From Sphingomonas sp. M1-B02 (GTDB lineage Bacteria > Pseudomonadota > Alphaproteobacteria > Sphingomonadales > Sphingomonadaceae), in contig NZ_CP110679.1 of NCBI RefSeq assembly GCF_026167525.1, positions 2,653,501-2,717,500 on the forward strand: a DNA stretch of 64,000 bases, given 5' to 3'. Of the stretch, positions 7,963 to 17,360 are shown piece after piece. Position 1 is the stretch's first letter. Every line of letters starts with the position of its first letter. The position numbers were made by a program, and so were the translations under genes. The notes beneath the pieces were generated by a model. That model was not told the origin of the DNA. It worked only from the letters and a program-made list of their open reading frames with translations, and did no database searches.

Positions 7963-9080
7963 TAGGCTGCGACCAGCTCCGCGCGCTCGGTCTCGGCGAT
8001 CCAGCCGCCGCCGAGCACCCTGTCGCCGGCGTACAGGACCGCCGCCTGGCCCGGCGCGACGCCATATTCCGGGCTCTCGAAGGTGACGCGGCCGTCGTCC
8101 AGCCGCGCCGGGACGGGCTTGGCGAGCGAGCGGACCTTCGCGGTTACGGGACCTTCATGGCCTTCGCCGATCCAGTTGATCCCCTCGATCCGCGCGGCGC
8201 GGACCGCGAGCGCGCGCTTCGGCCCCACCACCAGTTCGCGTGTCGCCGGATCGAGGCGAAGCACGTAGAGCGGCTCGGCGGTGCCGCCGATGTCGATTCC
8301 GCGGCGCTGGCCGACGGTGAAGTGCAGCAGCCCGCGATGCTCGCCCAGCTTGCGGCCGGTCTCGTCGACGATATCGCCGCCCAGCTCGGCATCGGGGCGC
8401 AGTTTCTTGACCAGCGAGGCATAGTCGCCGTCGGGCACGAAGCAGATATCCTGGCTGTCGGGCTTGGCGGCCACGCCAAGACCCAGCTCGGCCGCCATTT
8501 CGCGGACTTGCGCCTTGGGCATCCCGCCCAGCGGGAAGCGGAGGAAATCGAGCTGCGCGCCCGTGGTGGCGAACAGGAAATAGCTCTGGTCGCGCGCCGG
8601 ATCGATCGCGCGGTGCAGTTCGGGGCCGAAGTCTCCCATCACGCGGCGGACATAATGGCCGGTCGCCAGGCAATCCGCGCCGAGATCGCGGGCGAGCGCG
8701 AACAGATCGGTGAATTTGGGCCCCATATTGCACTTCACGCAGGGAATCGGCGTGCGTCCGGCAAGATATTCGTCCGCGAAATCGTCGATCACGGTCTCGC
8801 GGAAGCTGCTCGCATGATCGAAGACATAATGGGCGATGCCGAGCTTGTCGCATACCGCACGCGCGTCGCGGATGTCGCGGCCGGCGCAGCAGGAGCCGGC
8901 GCGTCCCACCGCTTCGCCATGATCGTAGAGCTGGAGCGTGACGCCGATCGTCTCCGCGCCGGTCGCCGCGGCCATCGCGGCGACGACCGAGGAATCGACC
9001 CCGCCCGACATGGCGACGACGATACGCCGCCTCGAAAGCGGCTCGGCTAGCTGAAAATCACCCGGGATCACGCCGCGCAC
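7962..9080 (-). CDS. mnmA: tRNA-specific 2-thiouridylase MnmA
   Basis: 372 residues. The PP-loop SGGVDSS is at about residues 25-31. The catalytic cysteines lie in [14 protein letters not shown] and in [19 protein letters not shown] marks the central domain, and the C-terminal beta-barrel follows. MnmA adenylates and thiolates U34 of tRNA-Lys, -Glu and -Gln to 2-thiouridine in the cytoplasm. The N-terminal extension before the PP-loop ([18 protein letters not shown]) is common in alphaproteobacterial members, and the ATG at 9080 is the start I prefer. It converges on phzF across the hairpin at 7853-7962. Confidence 0.96.
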   Translation of the reverse strand: MRGVIPGDFQLAEPLSRRRIVVAMSGGVDSSVVAAMAAATGAETIGVTLQLYDHGEAVGRAGSCCAGRDIRDARAVCDKLGIAHYVFDHASSFRETVIDDFADEYLAGRTPIPCVKCNMGPKFTDLFALARDLGADCLATGHYVRRVMGDFGPELHRAIDPARDQSYFLFATTGAQLDFLRFPLGGMPKAQVREMAAELGLGVAAKPDSQDICFVPDGDYASLVKKLRPDAELGGDIVDETGRKLGEHRGLLHFTVGQRRGIDIGGTAEPLYVLRLDPATRELVVGPKRALAVRAARIEGINWIGEGHEGPVTAKVRSLAKPVPARLDDGRVTFESPEYGVAPGQAAVLYAGDRVLGGGWIAETERAELVAA

Positions 9081-9191
9081 ATAGGCGCATGTGCCGAATT
9101 GATCCAGTGGAGCCCCGGCGCAACCAGTTCGAAACCCTGGTTAAGCACATCTTCCCATGCGCTTTACGCCCCCTTCATCCCCGCCGCGTAC

Positions 9192-9458
9192 ATGCAGTCG
9201 ACCAAGAGAGTCGAACGAGGAAGCATATTCGTGGATTTGAGCTTTGCCAGGCTGGAACGGGATGTGGCGGTCACCGCCATGCCGACCGACCTGGCGGTGC
9301 TGCTGGTGGGGGTTGCCGCCCGCCAGGCCGCAAGTCCCACGGCGCGCATCCAGGCGAGACTGTCGATGGCCGCGCCGGTGGATGCATTGCTCGCTCCCCT
9401 GCACGGTGCTTTCCATCGGGCCGCGGCGCTTGCGCTGATGCGGTGGCAACAGGAATGA
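9192..9458 (+). CDS. Small hypothetical protein upstream of sciP
   Basis: 88 residues beginning MQSTKRVERG. I do not recognise a family. The frame has codon use like its neighbours (GC-rich third positions), is mainly helical in character and contains FVDLSFARLERDVAVTAM then a hydrophobic stretch TDLAVLLVGVAA. No clear ribosome-binding site precedes the ATG at 9192, and an in-frame ATG at 9099 would add 31 residues that look less protein-like. It lies 100 bp upstream of sciP on the same strand. The gene call is moderately supported; function is unknown. Confidence 0.5.
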   Translation: MQSTKRVERGSIFVDLSFARLERDVAVTAMPTDLAVLLVGVAARQAASPTARIQARLSMAAPVDALLAPLHGAFHRAAALALMRWQQE

Positions 9459-9558
9459 AGATGGCATTTACCGAGGCGTTTCAGCCGATGTTCAAGGCTC
9501 CGCGATATTGGTCGACCGAGTTGAGTAGAGGGGCCCCCGCCCCCGGTGAGGCAAGTAA

Positions 9559-9858
9559 ATGATTGAGAACCAGAAGATCCGTCCGGCGAAGGTCATCGGT
9601 CCGCTCGGCGAACCGCTGACCCTCGACACGCTTCCGCCCCCCGAGACGACGCGCTGGGTGGTCCGCCGCAAGGCAGAGGTCGTCGCTGCGGTGAATGGCG
9701 GGCTGTTGAGCGTGGACGAAGTCTGCGAGCGCTACGGCCTGACCGTCGAGGAGTTTGCCGGCTGGCAGCGCGCGATCGATCGTTCGGGCATGCCCGGGCT
9801 GCGCGTTACCCGCATCCAGCATTATCGTTCGCTCTACGAGCGCCAGCAGAAATACTGA
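9559..9858 (+). CDS. sciP: SciP-type CtrA inhibitor (DUF1153)
   Basis: A 99-residue protein nearly uniform across its length with the DUF1153 family: IRPAKVIGPLGEPLTLDTLP, TTRWVVRRKAEVVAAVNGGL, a helix-turn-helix with VDEVCERYGLTVEEFAGWQR, and a C-terminal RVTRIQHYRS. In Caulobacter SciP binds the response regulator CtrA, or DNA beside it, and blocks CtrA-dependent transcription in G1. This supports an alphaproteobacterial host. The ATG at 9559 is taken because the conserved family sequence begins there. I see no full TTAA-N7-TTAA CtrA box directly upstream. Confidence 0.93.
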   Translation: MIENQKIRPAKVIGPLGEPLTLDTLPPPETTRWVVRRKAEVVAAVNGGLLSVDEVCERYGLTVEEFAGWQRAIDRSGMPGLRVTRIQHYRSLYERQQKY

Positions 9859-10052
9859 GGTCTACCCTTCGCCCCTCCCATCGGGCGTGCGGCTCGCTCC
9901 CGGGATGCCGGGGGCGGGCCACTCTCGTTTCGCACACGGTCCAATCGGCGAAAGGTTCCTGAGGCACGACGAAATATCGATACGGAACCAATATGAGCGG
10001 TCGGGTATTTCTGTTCCGTCGCCCGCCCGCCGGGCTCAACGGAGGGACTAAC

Positions 10053-10304
10053 ATGAATCTCATCATCTGGCTCATCATCGGCGGTGTCGTCGGCTGGCTC
10101 GCAAGCCTCGTCATGCGCACCGACGGTCAGCAGGGCATCTTCCTCAACATCATCGTCGGCATCGTCGGCGCCGCGATCGCCGGCTTCCTGTTCGGCACCG
10201 GCATCAATCAGGCGATCACGATCACGACCTTCCTCTACTCGCTGGTTGGTGCGATCATCCTGCTCGCGATCGTCAACCTCGTTCGCCGCGGTTCGGTTCG
10301 CTAA
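10053..10304 (+). CDS. GlsB/YeaQ/YmgE family small stress membrane protein
   Basis: 83 residues with three hydrophobic segments and the family pattern: MNLIIWLIIGGVVGWLASLV, then GIFLNIIVGIVGAAIAGFLF, then TFLYSLVGAIILLAIVNLV. These proteins are integral inner-membrane proteins linked to general stress responses in several bacteria; the biochemical role is unknown. GGAGGG lies 7 nt before the ATG at 10053, which decides this start over upstream codons. A strong terminator follows at 10325-10357. A second paralogue is encoded 860 bp further on the opposite strand. Confidence 0.9.
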   Translation: MNLIIWLIIGGVVGWLASLVMRTDGQQGIFLNIIVGIVGAAIAGFLFGTGINQAITITTFLYSLVGAIILLAIVNLVRRGSVR

Positions 10305-10324
10305 GCCACGCAAACGACGTCGAA

Positions 10325-10357
10325 AAGGGCCGCTCCTCCGGGGCGGCCCTTTTTTTG
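10325..10357 (+). terminator. Rho-independent terminator after the YeaQ-type gene
   Basis: Stem AAGGGCCGC and GCGGCCCTT around CTCCTCCGGG, followed by TTTTTT. On the minus strand the stem is followed by a short TTTT, so it may also serve the convergent SIMPL gene, whose stop is at 10358. Confidence 0.9.
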
Positions 10358-11080
10358 TCATTTCAGCAGGAAGCGCACCGAAACCGAAATGGTGAGCTCG
10401 CGCTCGCCCGCCACGACCTGGGTGTCGGCGGATTGCGTCTCGGCGCGGGCCATCATCATCGGCATCGGCGGACGGGGGGTGGATGCGCCGCTCTCCGAGA
10501 TCGACAGGATTCGATCGACGCGCAACCCAGCCGCGCCGGCATAGAGCGTCGCGCGCGCCCGCGCCTTGGCGATCGCCGCGACCCGCGCCTCGTCCAGCGC
10601 CGCCTCGGGCTTCTCGATCGTCAGCTCCGGACCGGAGATGTTGTTCGCGCCTTCGCGCACCAGCGTGTCGAGGATCGTGCCGCTCCGGGCGATGTCGCGA
10701 AAGCGGATGCTGACCTGGTTCGACGCCTGATAGCCGGTGATTACCGGCGGCTCGTTCTGGACATAGCGATATTGCGGGCTGAGCGAGACCGAGGCGGTCT
10801 GGATATCGCGTTCGGCCACACCGGCGCGGCGCAGCGCGGCCAGGACGGTCGCCATGCGCGCGCTGTTCTGGCGCATCGCGTCGCCGGCGGTGACGGCCTG
10901 GGTGACCACGCCGGCCTGGATGACGGCGAGGTCGGGAACGCGGGTGCTGCTCCCGTCGGCGACGATATCGAGCACGGTGCCTTCCATATGCATCATCGCA
11001 GGCCGCCCGTCCTGCGCGGCGGCGGGCAGCGCGACCGCCGTCAATGCGGCGGCGGTGGCGAACAGGGTCTTGCGGTTCAT
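10358..11080 (-). CDS. SIMPL domain (DUF541) periplasmic protein
   Basis: 240 residues. A signal peptide is visible (MNRKTLFATAAALTAVALPAAAQ), so the product is exported. The SIMPL/DUF541 domain covers the rest: VLDIVADGSSTRVPDLAVIQ, DIQTASVSLSPQYRYVQNEP, ITGYQASNQVSIRFRDI, and a C-terminal LTISVSVRFLLK. Domain proteins such as BP26 and YggE are periplasmic and form oligomers; YggE is linked to oxidative stress. The gene runs towards the YeaQ-type gene and shares its terminator. The next gene upstream on the same strand is a second YeaQ paralogue, 83 bp away. Confidence 0.9.
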   Translation of the reverse strand: MNRKTLFATAAALTAVALPAAAQDGRPAMMHMEGTVLDIVADGSSTRVPDLAVIQAGVVTQAVTAGDAMRQNSARMATVLAALRRAGVAERDIQTASVSLSPQYRYVQNEPPVITGYQASNQVSIRFRDIARSGTILDTLVREGANNISGPELTIEKPEAALDEARVAAIAKARARATLYAGAAGLRVDRILSISESGASTPRPPMPMMMARAETQSADTQVVAGERELTISVSVRFLLK

Positions 11081-11162
11081 CGATACTCTCCTGAAACAAA
11101 TGTCCCGCGCACGAATGCCGTGCGCGGGACAACCTGCGCTGAACGAAGCCGAAGGCGCAGGT

Positions 11163-11423
11163 TCAGACGCGACGGGTCATGATCATGCGGTACAGAGCGA
11201 GGAGCACCACCGCTCCCGCCGTTGCGGCGGCATAGGCCTGCCAGCTGCTGTCCCGCACTTCGATGCCAAGCAGCGGCGTAAGATAGAAAGCGAGGAGCGC
11301 GCCGGCGATGCCGACCAGGATCGTCACGATGATCCCACCGGGGTCCTTGCCCGGCATGATCAGCTTGCCCAGTGCCCCGGCGACAAGGCCGATCAGCAGC
11401 CATCCTAGAATACCGGTAGGCAT
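11163..11423 (-). CDS. GlsB/YeaQ/YmgE family small stress membrane protein (second copy)
   Basis: 86 residues with three membrane segments: MPTGILGWLLIGLVAGALGK, GIIVTILVGIAGALLAFYLT and AYAAATAGAVVLLALYRMIM. The PGKDPGG loop between the first two is typical of the YeaQ/YmgE group. The start is fixed by AGGAGG lying 6 nt before the ATG at 11423; a nearer ATG at 11429 abuts the Shine-Dalgarno sequence and is unlikely. It may be transcribed with the SIMPL gene downstream. The function is presumably in envelope stress; nothing more specific can be said. Confidence 0.9.
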   Translation of the reverse strand: MPTGILGWLLIGLVAGALGKLIMPGKDPGGIIVTILVGIAGALLAFYLTPLLGIEVRDSSWQAYAAATAGAVVLLALYRMIMTRRV

Positions 11424-11574
11424 ATGCATCCTCCTGTTGCGGCCCGATTCCCGAACCCGATGGAAAGGTTGCCGGAGTAGGCGCGTCCATTGCAACCGTT
11501 TCTTGGGGAAACGATCCAGACACTTGCGAAAAATGGAGGAAACATGCATGCCGCCGCCGCGCGCGAAACGGCCC

Positions 11575-11601
11575 TTGTGGCTGGTGCCTTATTCATATAA
11601 T
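11575..11601 (+). promoter_or_regulatory. Candidate promoter of the RND efflux operon
   Basis: A perfect TATAAT at 11596-11601 stands out in GC-rich sequence 68 bp before the adaptor start, with TTGTGG at 11575-11580 as a possible -35 box (spacer 15, shorter than ideal). A small palindrome GTGCACCGTGGGGCAC follows it and could be an operator. Confidence 0.4.
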
Positions 11602-11668
11602 ACAGTGCACCGTGGGGCACCGGCCAGCCGGTCGAATGGGATTTCGCACATTGAATCATGAGGCAAAG

Positions 11669-12841
11669 ATGTTCGGACGTGAGCAGCGGCTGGAATATAC
11701 CGGGGAAGATACGCCGCGCCGCAGCCGGCGCTGGATATGGATCGCGCTCGCCGCGGTCGTGATCGCGGGGGCGATCGCTTATTTCCTGATGGGCGGCTCG
11801 AATGCCGAGACCGAGAAGGGTGCCGCCAAGGGCGGCCCGACGGTCTCGCAGATCCCGACCGTGACCGTCTCGGCGCCCGGTCGCCAGACTGTCCAGACGA
11901 TCATCACCGGCACCGGCAGCCTGGCCGCGCGGCGCGAGATGCCCGTCGGCGTTGCCGGCGAGGGCGGCATGGTGACGCGCGTGCTCGTCGAGCCCGGCAG
12001 CTGGGTCGGCGCGGGGCAGGTGCTCGCGACCGTCGATCGCAGCGTTCAGGCGCAGACCGCGCAGTCGCTCGCCGCGTCGGTACGGGTGGCGCAGGCAGAT
12101 GCGCGGCTGGCGCAGGCCAATCTCGACCGCGCCCAGCGCCTCGTCGCCAATGGCTTCGTATCCAAGGCGGATATCGATCGGCTTACCGCGGCGCGCGATC
12201 AGGCCAGCGCTCGCGTCCGTGTTGCGCAGGCGCAGCTCGCCGAGACCAGCGCGCGCAACCAGCGGCTGGACATCCGCGCACCCGCCGCCGGGCTGGTGCT
12301 CACGCGCGGCGTCGAGCCCGGACAGATCGTCAGCTCGGGCTCGGGCGTATTGTTTCGCCTGGCGCAGGGCGGCCAGATGGAGCTGCGCGCGCAGCTTGCC
12401 GAAAGCGACCTCCAGCGGCTGAGCGTCGGAGTCCCCGCCGAAGTCACGCCCACCGGATCGACCAAGACTTTCACGGGCGAAGTGTGGCAGGTCTCGCCGA
12501 TCATCGATCCGCAGAACCGGCAGGGCATCGCCCGCATCGCGCTGAAATATGATCCGGCGCTGCGCCCGGGCGGCTTCGCGTCGGCGCGGATCGTCGCGGG
12601 GGCGTCGACGTCCGTGATCCTGCCGCAATCGGCGGTGCAAAGCGACAATGCGGGCAATTTCGTCTATACGCTCAACGCGAAGAACGAGGCGGTCCGCACG
12701 GCGGTGACGACGGGCGAGGTTTCCGAGACCGGGGTGGCGATCACCAGCGGGCTATCGGGCACCGAGCGCGTGGTGATGACAGCGGGCGCGTTCCTCAACC
12801 CTGGACAGAAGGTCATCCCGAACCTTCAGAAGCTGAAGTAG
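11669..12841 (+). CDS. RND efflux periplasmic adaptor (membrane fusion) protein
   Basis: 390 residues. One N-terminal membrane anchor (RRWIWIALAAVVIAGAIAYF, about 21-40) is followed by the lipoyl/barrel-sandwich halves (EGGMVTRVLVEPGSWVGAGQ and LDIRAPAAGLVLTRGVEPGQ). A coiled-coil hairpin lies between them (SLAASVRVAQADARLAQANL to RVAQAQLAETSARNQ), and the beta-barrel and membrane-proximal domains end the protein. It links an inner-membrane RND pump to an outer-membrane channel. The pump gene follows 10 bp downstream; no outer-membrane factor gene is present in the window. The ATG at 11669 is preceded by a weak GAGG, and a perfect TATAAT lies upstream. Confidence 0.93.
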   Translation: MFGREQRLEYTGEDTPRRSRRWIWIALAAVVIAGAIAYFLMGGSNAETEKGAAKGGPTVSQIPTVTVSAPGRQTVQTIITGTGSLAARREMPVGVAGEGGMVTRVLVEPGSWVGAGQVLATVDRSVQAQTAQSLAASVRVAQADARLAQANLDRAQRLVANGFVSKADIDRLTAARDQASARVRVAQAQLAETSARNQRLDIRAPAAGLVLTRGVEPGQIVSSGSGVLFRLAQGGQMELRAQLAESDLQRLSVGVPAEVTPTGSTKTFTGEVWQVSPIIDPQNRQGIARIALKYDPALRPGGFASARIVAGASTSVILPQSAVQSDNAGNFVYTLNAKNEAVRTAVTTGEVSETGVAITSGLSGTERVVMTAGAFLNPGQKVIPNLQKLK

Positions 12842-12851
12842 AGGCAGGCAT

Positions 12852-15800
12852 ATGGGCTTCCGGAACATCTCGGCCTGGGCAATCCGCAATCCGGTCCCGC
12901 CCATCGTCCTCTTCATCGCCCTGACCATCGCCGGTCTGGTGAGCTTCAGCCGGATGGACGTGAACAACGATCCGGACATCGATTTCCCGATCGTGTGGAT
13001 TTCGATCAGCCAGCCCGGCGCGGCGCCCAGCGAGCTCGAGAACCAGATCACCCAGAAGGTCGAGAGCGCGGTGCGCAGCCTGCAGGGCATCGACGAGATC
13101 AATTCGACCGTTTCGGAGGGCAACAGCCAGACGGTCGTCCAGCTCGATATCGGCATGCCGATCGACCGCGCGCTCGACGATGTGCGCAGCGCGATCCAGC
13201 AGATCCGCGGCGACCTGCCCGACGGCATCCTCGAGCCGCAGATCGGCCGGGTCGATACCGCCAGCGACAGCGACATCGCCAGCTTCACCGCGATCGCCAG
13301 CGACATGACGGTGGAGCAGCTCAGCTGGTATATCGACAATACGGTGGCCAAGGAGCTGCTGTCGGTCTCGGGCATGTCCGCGGTGAACCGCAACGGCGGC
13401 GTCAATCGCGAGATCCGCGTGATCCTCGATCCCGCCAAGGTGCAGGGCGTCGGGCTGACCGCGAGCCAGGTCAACCAGCAGCTGCGCGCGGTCAACCTCA
13501 ACGCCGCGGGCGGCCGCGCCGAGATTTCGGGCTTCGAGCAATCGGTGCGCGTGATCGGCAACGCCAAGGACGCCTATACGCTGGGCCAGACCCAGATCTC
13601 GATCGGCAACGGACGCACGGTGCGGCTGGCCGACATCGCCGACGTGCGCGACGCCTTCGCCGAGCAGCGCAGCCTGGCGCGCTATAACGGCCATCAGGTG
13701 ATCTCGTTCGATATCCAGCGCGCCAAGGGTGCCTCCGACGTCGAGGTCTTCCACGATGCCGAAGCGAAGCTGAAAGAGCTGGAGAAGCGCAACCCCAAGG
13801 TCACTTACCAGCTGCTCAACAACAATTCGAAATATGCCGAGCAGCAATATCACACCGCGATGGAAGCGATGATCGAAGGCGCGATCCTGGCGGTCATCGT
13901 CGTCTTCATCTTCCTGCGCGACTGGCGGGCGACCTTGATCTCGGCGCTTGCGATCCCGCTGTCGGCGATCCCCAGCTTCTGGTTCATGGACATGCTTGGC
14001 TTCACGCTCAACCAGATGACCCTGCTGGCGCTGAGCCTGGTGGCGGGCGTGCTGGTGGACGATGCGATCGTCGAGATCGAGAATATCGTCCGGCATATGC
14101 GAATGGGCAAATCCGCCTATCAGGCTTCGATCGACGCCGCCGACGAGATCGGCGTGGCGGTGCTCGCCACCACCATGTCGATCGTCGCGGTGTTCCTCCC
14201 CGTCGGCCTGATGCCCGGGATTTCGGGGCAGTTCTTCAAGAATTTCGGGCTCACCGTGGTCGCCGCGGTGCTGATGAGCCTTGCCGTCGCGCGATTGCTC
14301 ACGCCGATGCTCGCGGCCTATTTCCTCAAGGCCAAGGGCCATGCCAGCCATGGCGAGGGCAAGCTGATGGACGGCTATGTCGCCTTGCTGCGCTGGACGC
14401 TGCGGCACCGCTGGTCGGCGGTGCTGGGCTTCATGCTGGCATTCGCCGCGACGATCCTGTGCTTCATGTCGCTGCCGATGACCTTCCAGCCTGCGCAGGA
14501 CCAGGACAGCGTGACCGCGACGATCGAGATGGTGCCGGGTACCACGCTCGAGGATACCGATCGCGTGGTCGGACGCGTCGCCGACATGCTCAAGACCGAG
14601 CCCAACGTCACCAACGTCTATACGCGCAGCTTCGTGGGCAACGGCCGGGTCGGGCTCGACCTGAAGGAAGACCGCACCGAGACGAGCACCGAGTTCGAGA
14701 AGCGTCTGGCGCCCAAGCTGCTCGCCATCGCCGATGCGCGGGTGCAGTTCCGCTCGCAGTTCGGCTGGGGGTCGAGTGGCCGCGATCTTACGATCACGCT
14801 CGGCGGCGAGGACCCCGTGTTGCTCAACGAGACCGCGAACACGCTGGTCAAGCAGATGGCAGCCATGCCGCAGGTCGTCGCACCCAGGGTGGCGGGTGAT
14901 CTGTTGCGGCCCGAGATCGTCATCAAGCCGCGGCTCGATCTCGCCGCGAACCTCGGCGTGACCACCGCGGCGCTCTCGTCGGCGATCCGCATCGCGACGC
15001 TGGGCGATATCGACCAGAACAGCGCGCGCTTCTCGCTCTCCGATCGCCAGATCCCGATCCGGGTGGCGATCGACGAGGATGCGCGCTCGAAGCTGTCGAC
15101 CCTCCAGAACATGCCGGTGCAGACCCAGTCGGGCGGTTCGGTGCCGCTTTCGGTGATCGCCGATATCAGCTTCGGCGCGGGCCCCACCCGCATCCAGCGG
15201 CTCAACCTGCAGCGCCGTCTGGTCGTCGGCGCGGATCTGGCGATGGATCCGAAGACCGGCAAGCCGTTCGTGTCGGGCGACGTGATGAAGGAGATCAACC
15301 AGCTCCCGATCATGAAGAATCTGCCGATCGGCGTCGGGCAGATGACCGTGGGCCAGGCCAAGTGGCAGGCGGAGATGCTCAACAACTTCTTCGTCGCGCT
15401 GGCGGCGGGCATCTTCTTGGTCTTCGCGGTGCTGGTGCTGCTCTATCGCCGCTTCATGTCGCCGCTGGTGAACATGGGATCGCTGTTGCTGGCGCCGCTG
15501 GGCGGGCTGCTGGCGCTGATGGCGACGGGCAATCCGCTCTCGCTGCCGGTGTTCATCGGCATCCTGATGCTGTTCGGCATCGTCGCCAAGAACTCGATCC
15601 TGCTGATCGATTTCGCGCTGGAAGAGATGGAGAAGGGCGTCGACAAGTTCGTCGCGATCGTCGACGCCGGGCACAAGCGGGCGCAGCCGATCGTGATGAC
15701 CACGGTCGCGATGGTCGCGGGCATGGTGCCGACTGCCTTGTCGCTTTCGGGCGATGCCTCGTGGCGCGCGCCGATGGGCATCACCGTGATCGGCGGATTG

Positions 15801-16007
15801 ATCCTCTCGACCATCCTGACGCTGGTGATCGTGCCGGCGATATTCAGCCTGGCGGTCGGGCTCGAAGCCTGGCTCGGGCCGCGCCTGTCGCGCCGGCTGC
15901 TCACCTATCGCCCCGGCGACGACGGCAGCCGCGTGATCGGCTCGACCAAGAGCGGCGGCGTGATCGATCACAAGCCCGGAGACGATCTTCCGCAACCGGC
16001 GGAGTGA
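12852..16007 (+). CDS. RND family efflux permease (HAE1/AcrB-like)
   Basis: 1051 residues, the normal RND pump length. TM1 opens the protein (IRNPVPPIVLFIALTIAGLV). A large periplasmic loop follows, then TM2-6 from about residue 335 with the signature LVAGVLVDDAIVEIENIVRH containing the proton-relay aspartates of TM4. A second periplasmic loop and TM8-12 (GILMLFGIVAKNSILLIDFA) complete the duplicated architecture. It exports small hydrophobic or toxic compounds by proton motive force together with the adaptor encoded just upstream. Substrate range cannot be read. No local repressor gene (TetR/MarR) is adjacent. The small gap to the adaptor supports one operon. Confidence 0.95.
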   Translation: MGFRNISAWAIRNPVPPIVLFIALTIAGLVSFSRMDVNNDPDIDFPIVWISISQPGAAPSELENQITQKVESAVRSLQGIDEINSTVSEGNSQTVVQLDIGMPIDRALDDVRSAIQQIRGDLPDGILEPQIGRVDTASDSDIASFTAIASDMTVEQLSWYIDNTVAKELLSVSGMSAVNRNGGVNREIRVILDPAKVQGVGLTASQVNQQLRAVNLNAAGGRAEISGFEQSVRVIGNAKDAYTLGQTQISIGNGRTVRLADIADVRDAFAEQRSLARYNGHQVISFDIQRAKGASDVEVFHDAEAKLKELEKRNPKVTYQLLNNNSKYAEQQYHTAMEAMIEGAILAVIVVFIFLRDWRATLISALAIPLSAIPSFWFMDMLGFTLNQMTLLALSLVAGVLVDDAIVEIENIVRHMRMGKSAYQASIDAADEIGVAVLATTMSIVAVFLPVGLMPGISGQFFKNFGLTVVAAVLMSLAVARLLTPMLAAYFLKAKGHASHGEGKLMDGYVALLRWTLRHRWSAVLGFMLAFAATILCFMSLPMTFQPAQDQDSVTATIEMVPGTTLEDTDRVVGRVADMLKTEPNVTNVYTRSFVGNGRVGLDLKEDRTETSTEFEKRLAPKLLAIADARVQFRSQFGWGSSGRDLTITLGGEDPVLLNETANTLVKQMAAMPQVVAPRVAGDLLRPEIVIKPRLDLAANLGVTTAALSSAIRIATLGDIDQNSARFSLSDRQIPIRVAIDEDARSKLSTLQNMPVQTQSGGSVPLSVIADISFGAGPTRIQRLNLQRRLVVGADLAMDPKTGKPFVSGDVMKEINQLPIMKNLPIGVGQMTVGQAKWQAEMLNNFFVALAAGIFLVFAVLVLLYRRFMSPLVNMGSLLLAPLGGLLALMATGNPLSLPVFIGILMLFGIVAKNSILLIDFALEEMEKGVDKFVAIVDAGHKRAQPIVMTTVAMVAGMVPTALSLSGDASWRAPMGITVIGGLILSTILTLVIVPAIFSLAVGLEAWLGPRLSRRLLTYRPGDDGSRVIGSTKSGGVIDHKPGDDLPQPAE

Positions 16008-16038
16008 ACTTCGGGCGCTTTGAGGTATTGGGGAGCGC

Positions 16039-17304
16039 GTGACCAAGACGCGCGCTCTCCGACCCTCCGAAGCCGCCCCGCCGGGCCTGCGCCGCATGCG
16101 CCTCGTGGCCACCGGGCTGCTCGTGCTGATGGCGGCGGTGTTCCTGGCGGCGCGCCAGTTCGATCATCTCCACCCCGCGATCGGCTATGTCCGCGCCTTT
16201 TCCGAGGCCGCGATGGTGGGCGGGCTCGCCGACTGGTTCGCGGTGACCGCGCTGTTCCGCCACCCGCTGCATCTGCCGATCCCGCACACCGCGATCATCC
16301 CGCGCAACAAGGATCGCATCGCCGATACGCTGGCGGCCTTCCTGCGCGACAATTTCCTCACCCCCGGCGTCGTGGCGCGGCGGATGCAGCGGCTGAACGT
16401 CGCCGCCGCCGCCGGCCGCTGGCTCGCCGATCCGGGCGAGGGGCGTGGCCGGATGCGCGCGGGGATCGGGCGCCTCGCCGCCGACATGCTCGAATCGCTC
16501 GACCAGGAGCGGTTGGGCGGGATGGCGAAGCGCGCGGTCGCCGGGCGGCTGCGTGCGCTCGAGTTGGCGCCCTTGCTCGGCCGCGCGCTCGAGACGGCGA
16601 TGCGCGAGGACCGCCACCGCCCCCTGCTCGACGGGATCGTTCGCTGGGCCGCCAAGATATTGGAGGCCAACGAACATCTGATCCGCGACATGGTCCATGA
16701 GCGCGCCGGATCGGTGCTGCGCTGGACCGGGCTCGACGAGACGCTGTCGAAGAAGATCATCGCCGGGCTGCAGAAACTGATCGCGGACATGGCCGAGGAT
16801 CCGAACCATCCCTTGCGCGCCAAGGCCGAGGAGGGGCTGGCCAGCTTCGCCTATGATTTGCAGCACGATCCCGAGAAAAGGGCGCGCGTCGAGGCGTTCA
16901 AGAACGAGCTGCTCGACAATCCGGCGCTGGCCGACTGGTGGCTGGGCATCTGGGAATCGGGCCGCGCCGCCTTGCTGCGCATCGCGCGGAACCCCGATGC
17001 GCTGCTCACCGGCGAATTCGGCGCGGCGATGCGCCAGCTGGGCGAGACGCTGCAGGGCGATCCCCGGCTCGCCGAGACGATCAACCGCTTCGTGCGCCGC
17101 GCGGCGGTGGGCGCGGCATCCGATTATGGCGACGGGATCGTCCGGCTGGTGTCGGACACGATCCGCGGCTGGGACGCGGAGACGGTGACCGGTCGGCTGG
17201 AAAATGCGGTGGGGCGGGACCTGCAGTATATTCGGGTGAACGGGACGCTGGTGGGCGGACTGGTCGGCGTCACGCTCCACGCGCTGGATGGGGTGCTGGG
17301 CTAG
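16039..17304 (+). CDS. DUF445 domain membrane protein (YjiN-like)
   Basis: 421 residues. One N-terminal membrane segment (LRRMRLVATGLLVLMAAVFL) is followed by the conserved FSEAAMVGGLADWFAVTALF and HPLHLPIPHTAIIPRNKDRI, then a long helical region. A C-terminal hydrophobic hairpin (YIRVNGTLVGGLVGVTLHAL) ends it, the normal DUF445 architecture. It is probably an inner-membrane protein with a periplasmic or cytoplasmic helical body; no biochemical function is established. A GTG at 16039 with GGGGAG just upstream is the start chosen; a later ATG near residue 20 is less likely because the membrane segment would be cut. It lies 31 bp after the RND pump on the same strand and could be co-transcribed. 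Confidence 0.88.
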   Translation: MTKTRALRPSEAAPPGLRRMRLVATGLLVLMAAVFLAARQFDHLHPAIGYVRAFSEAAMVGGLADWFAVTALFRHPLHLPIPHTAIIPRNKDRIADTLAAFLRDNFLTPGVVARRMQRLNVAAAAGRWLADPGEGRGRMRAGIGRLAADMLESLDQERLGGMAKRAVAGRLRALELAPLLGRALETAMREDRHRPLLDGIVRWAAKILEANEHLIRDMVHERAGSVLRWTGLDETLSKKIIAGLQKLIADMAEDPNHPLRAKAEEGLASFAYDLQHDPEKRARVEAFKNELLDNPALADWWLGIWESGRAALLRIARNPDALLTGEFGAAMRQLGETLQGDPRLAETINRFVRRAAVGAASDYGDGIVRLVSDTIRGWDAETVTGRLENAVGRDLQYIRVNGTLVGGLVGVTLHALDGVLG

Positions 17305-17360
17305 GCAGCGCGACCCCGATCCCTCGCGTTCGCCCTGTTGCCATCTCGCGCGGCGATCGC

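Noticed and set aside
12813..16112. 1099-residue minus-strand frame over the RND pump
   Set aside because: Antisense shadow, rich in His/Arg/Asp as expected from reading a membrane-protein gene backwards.
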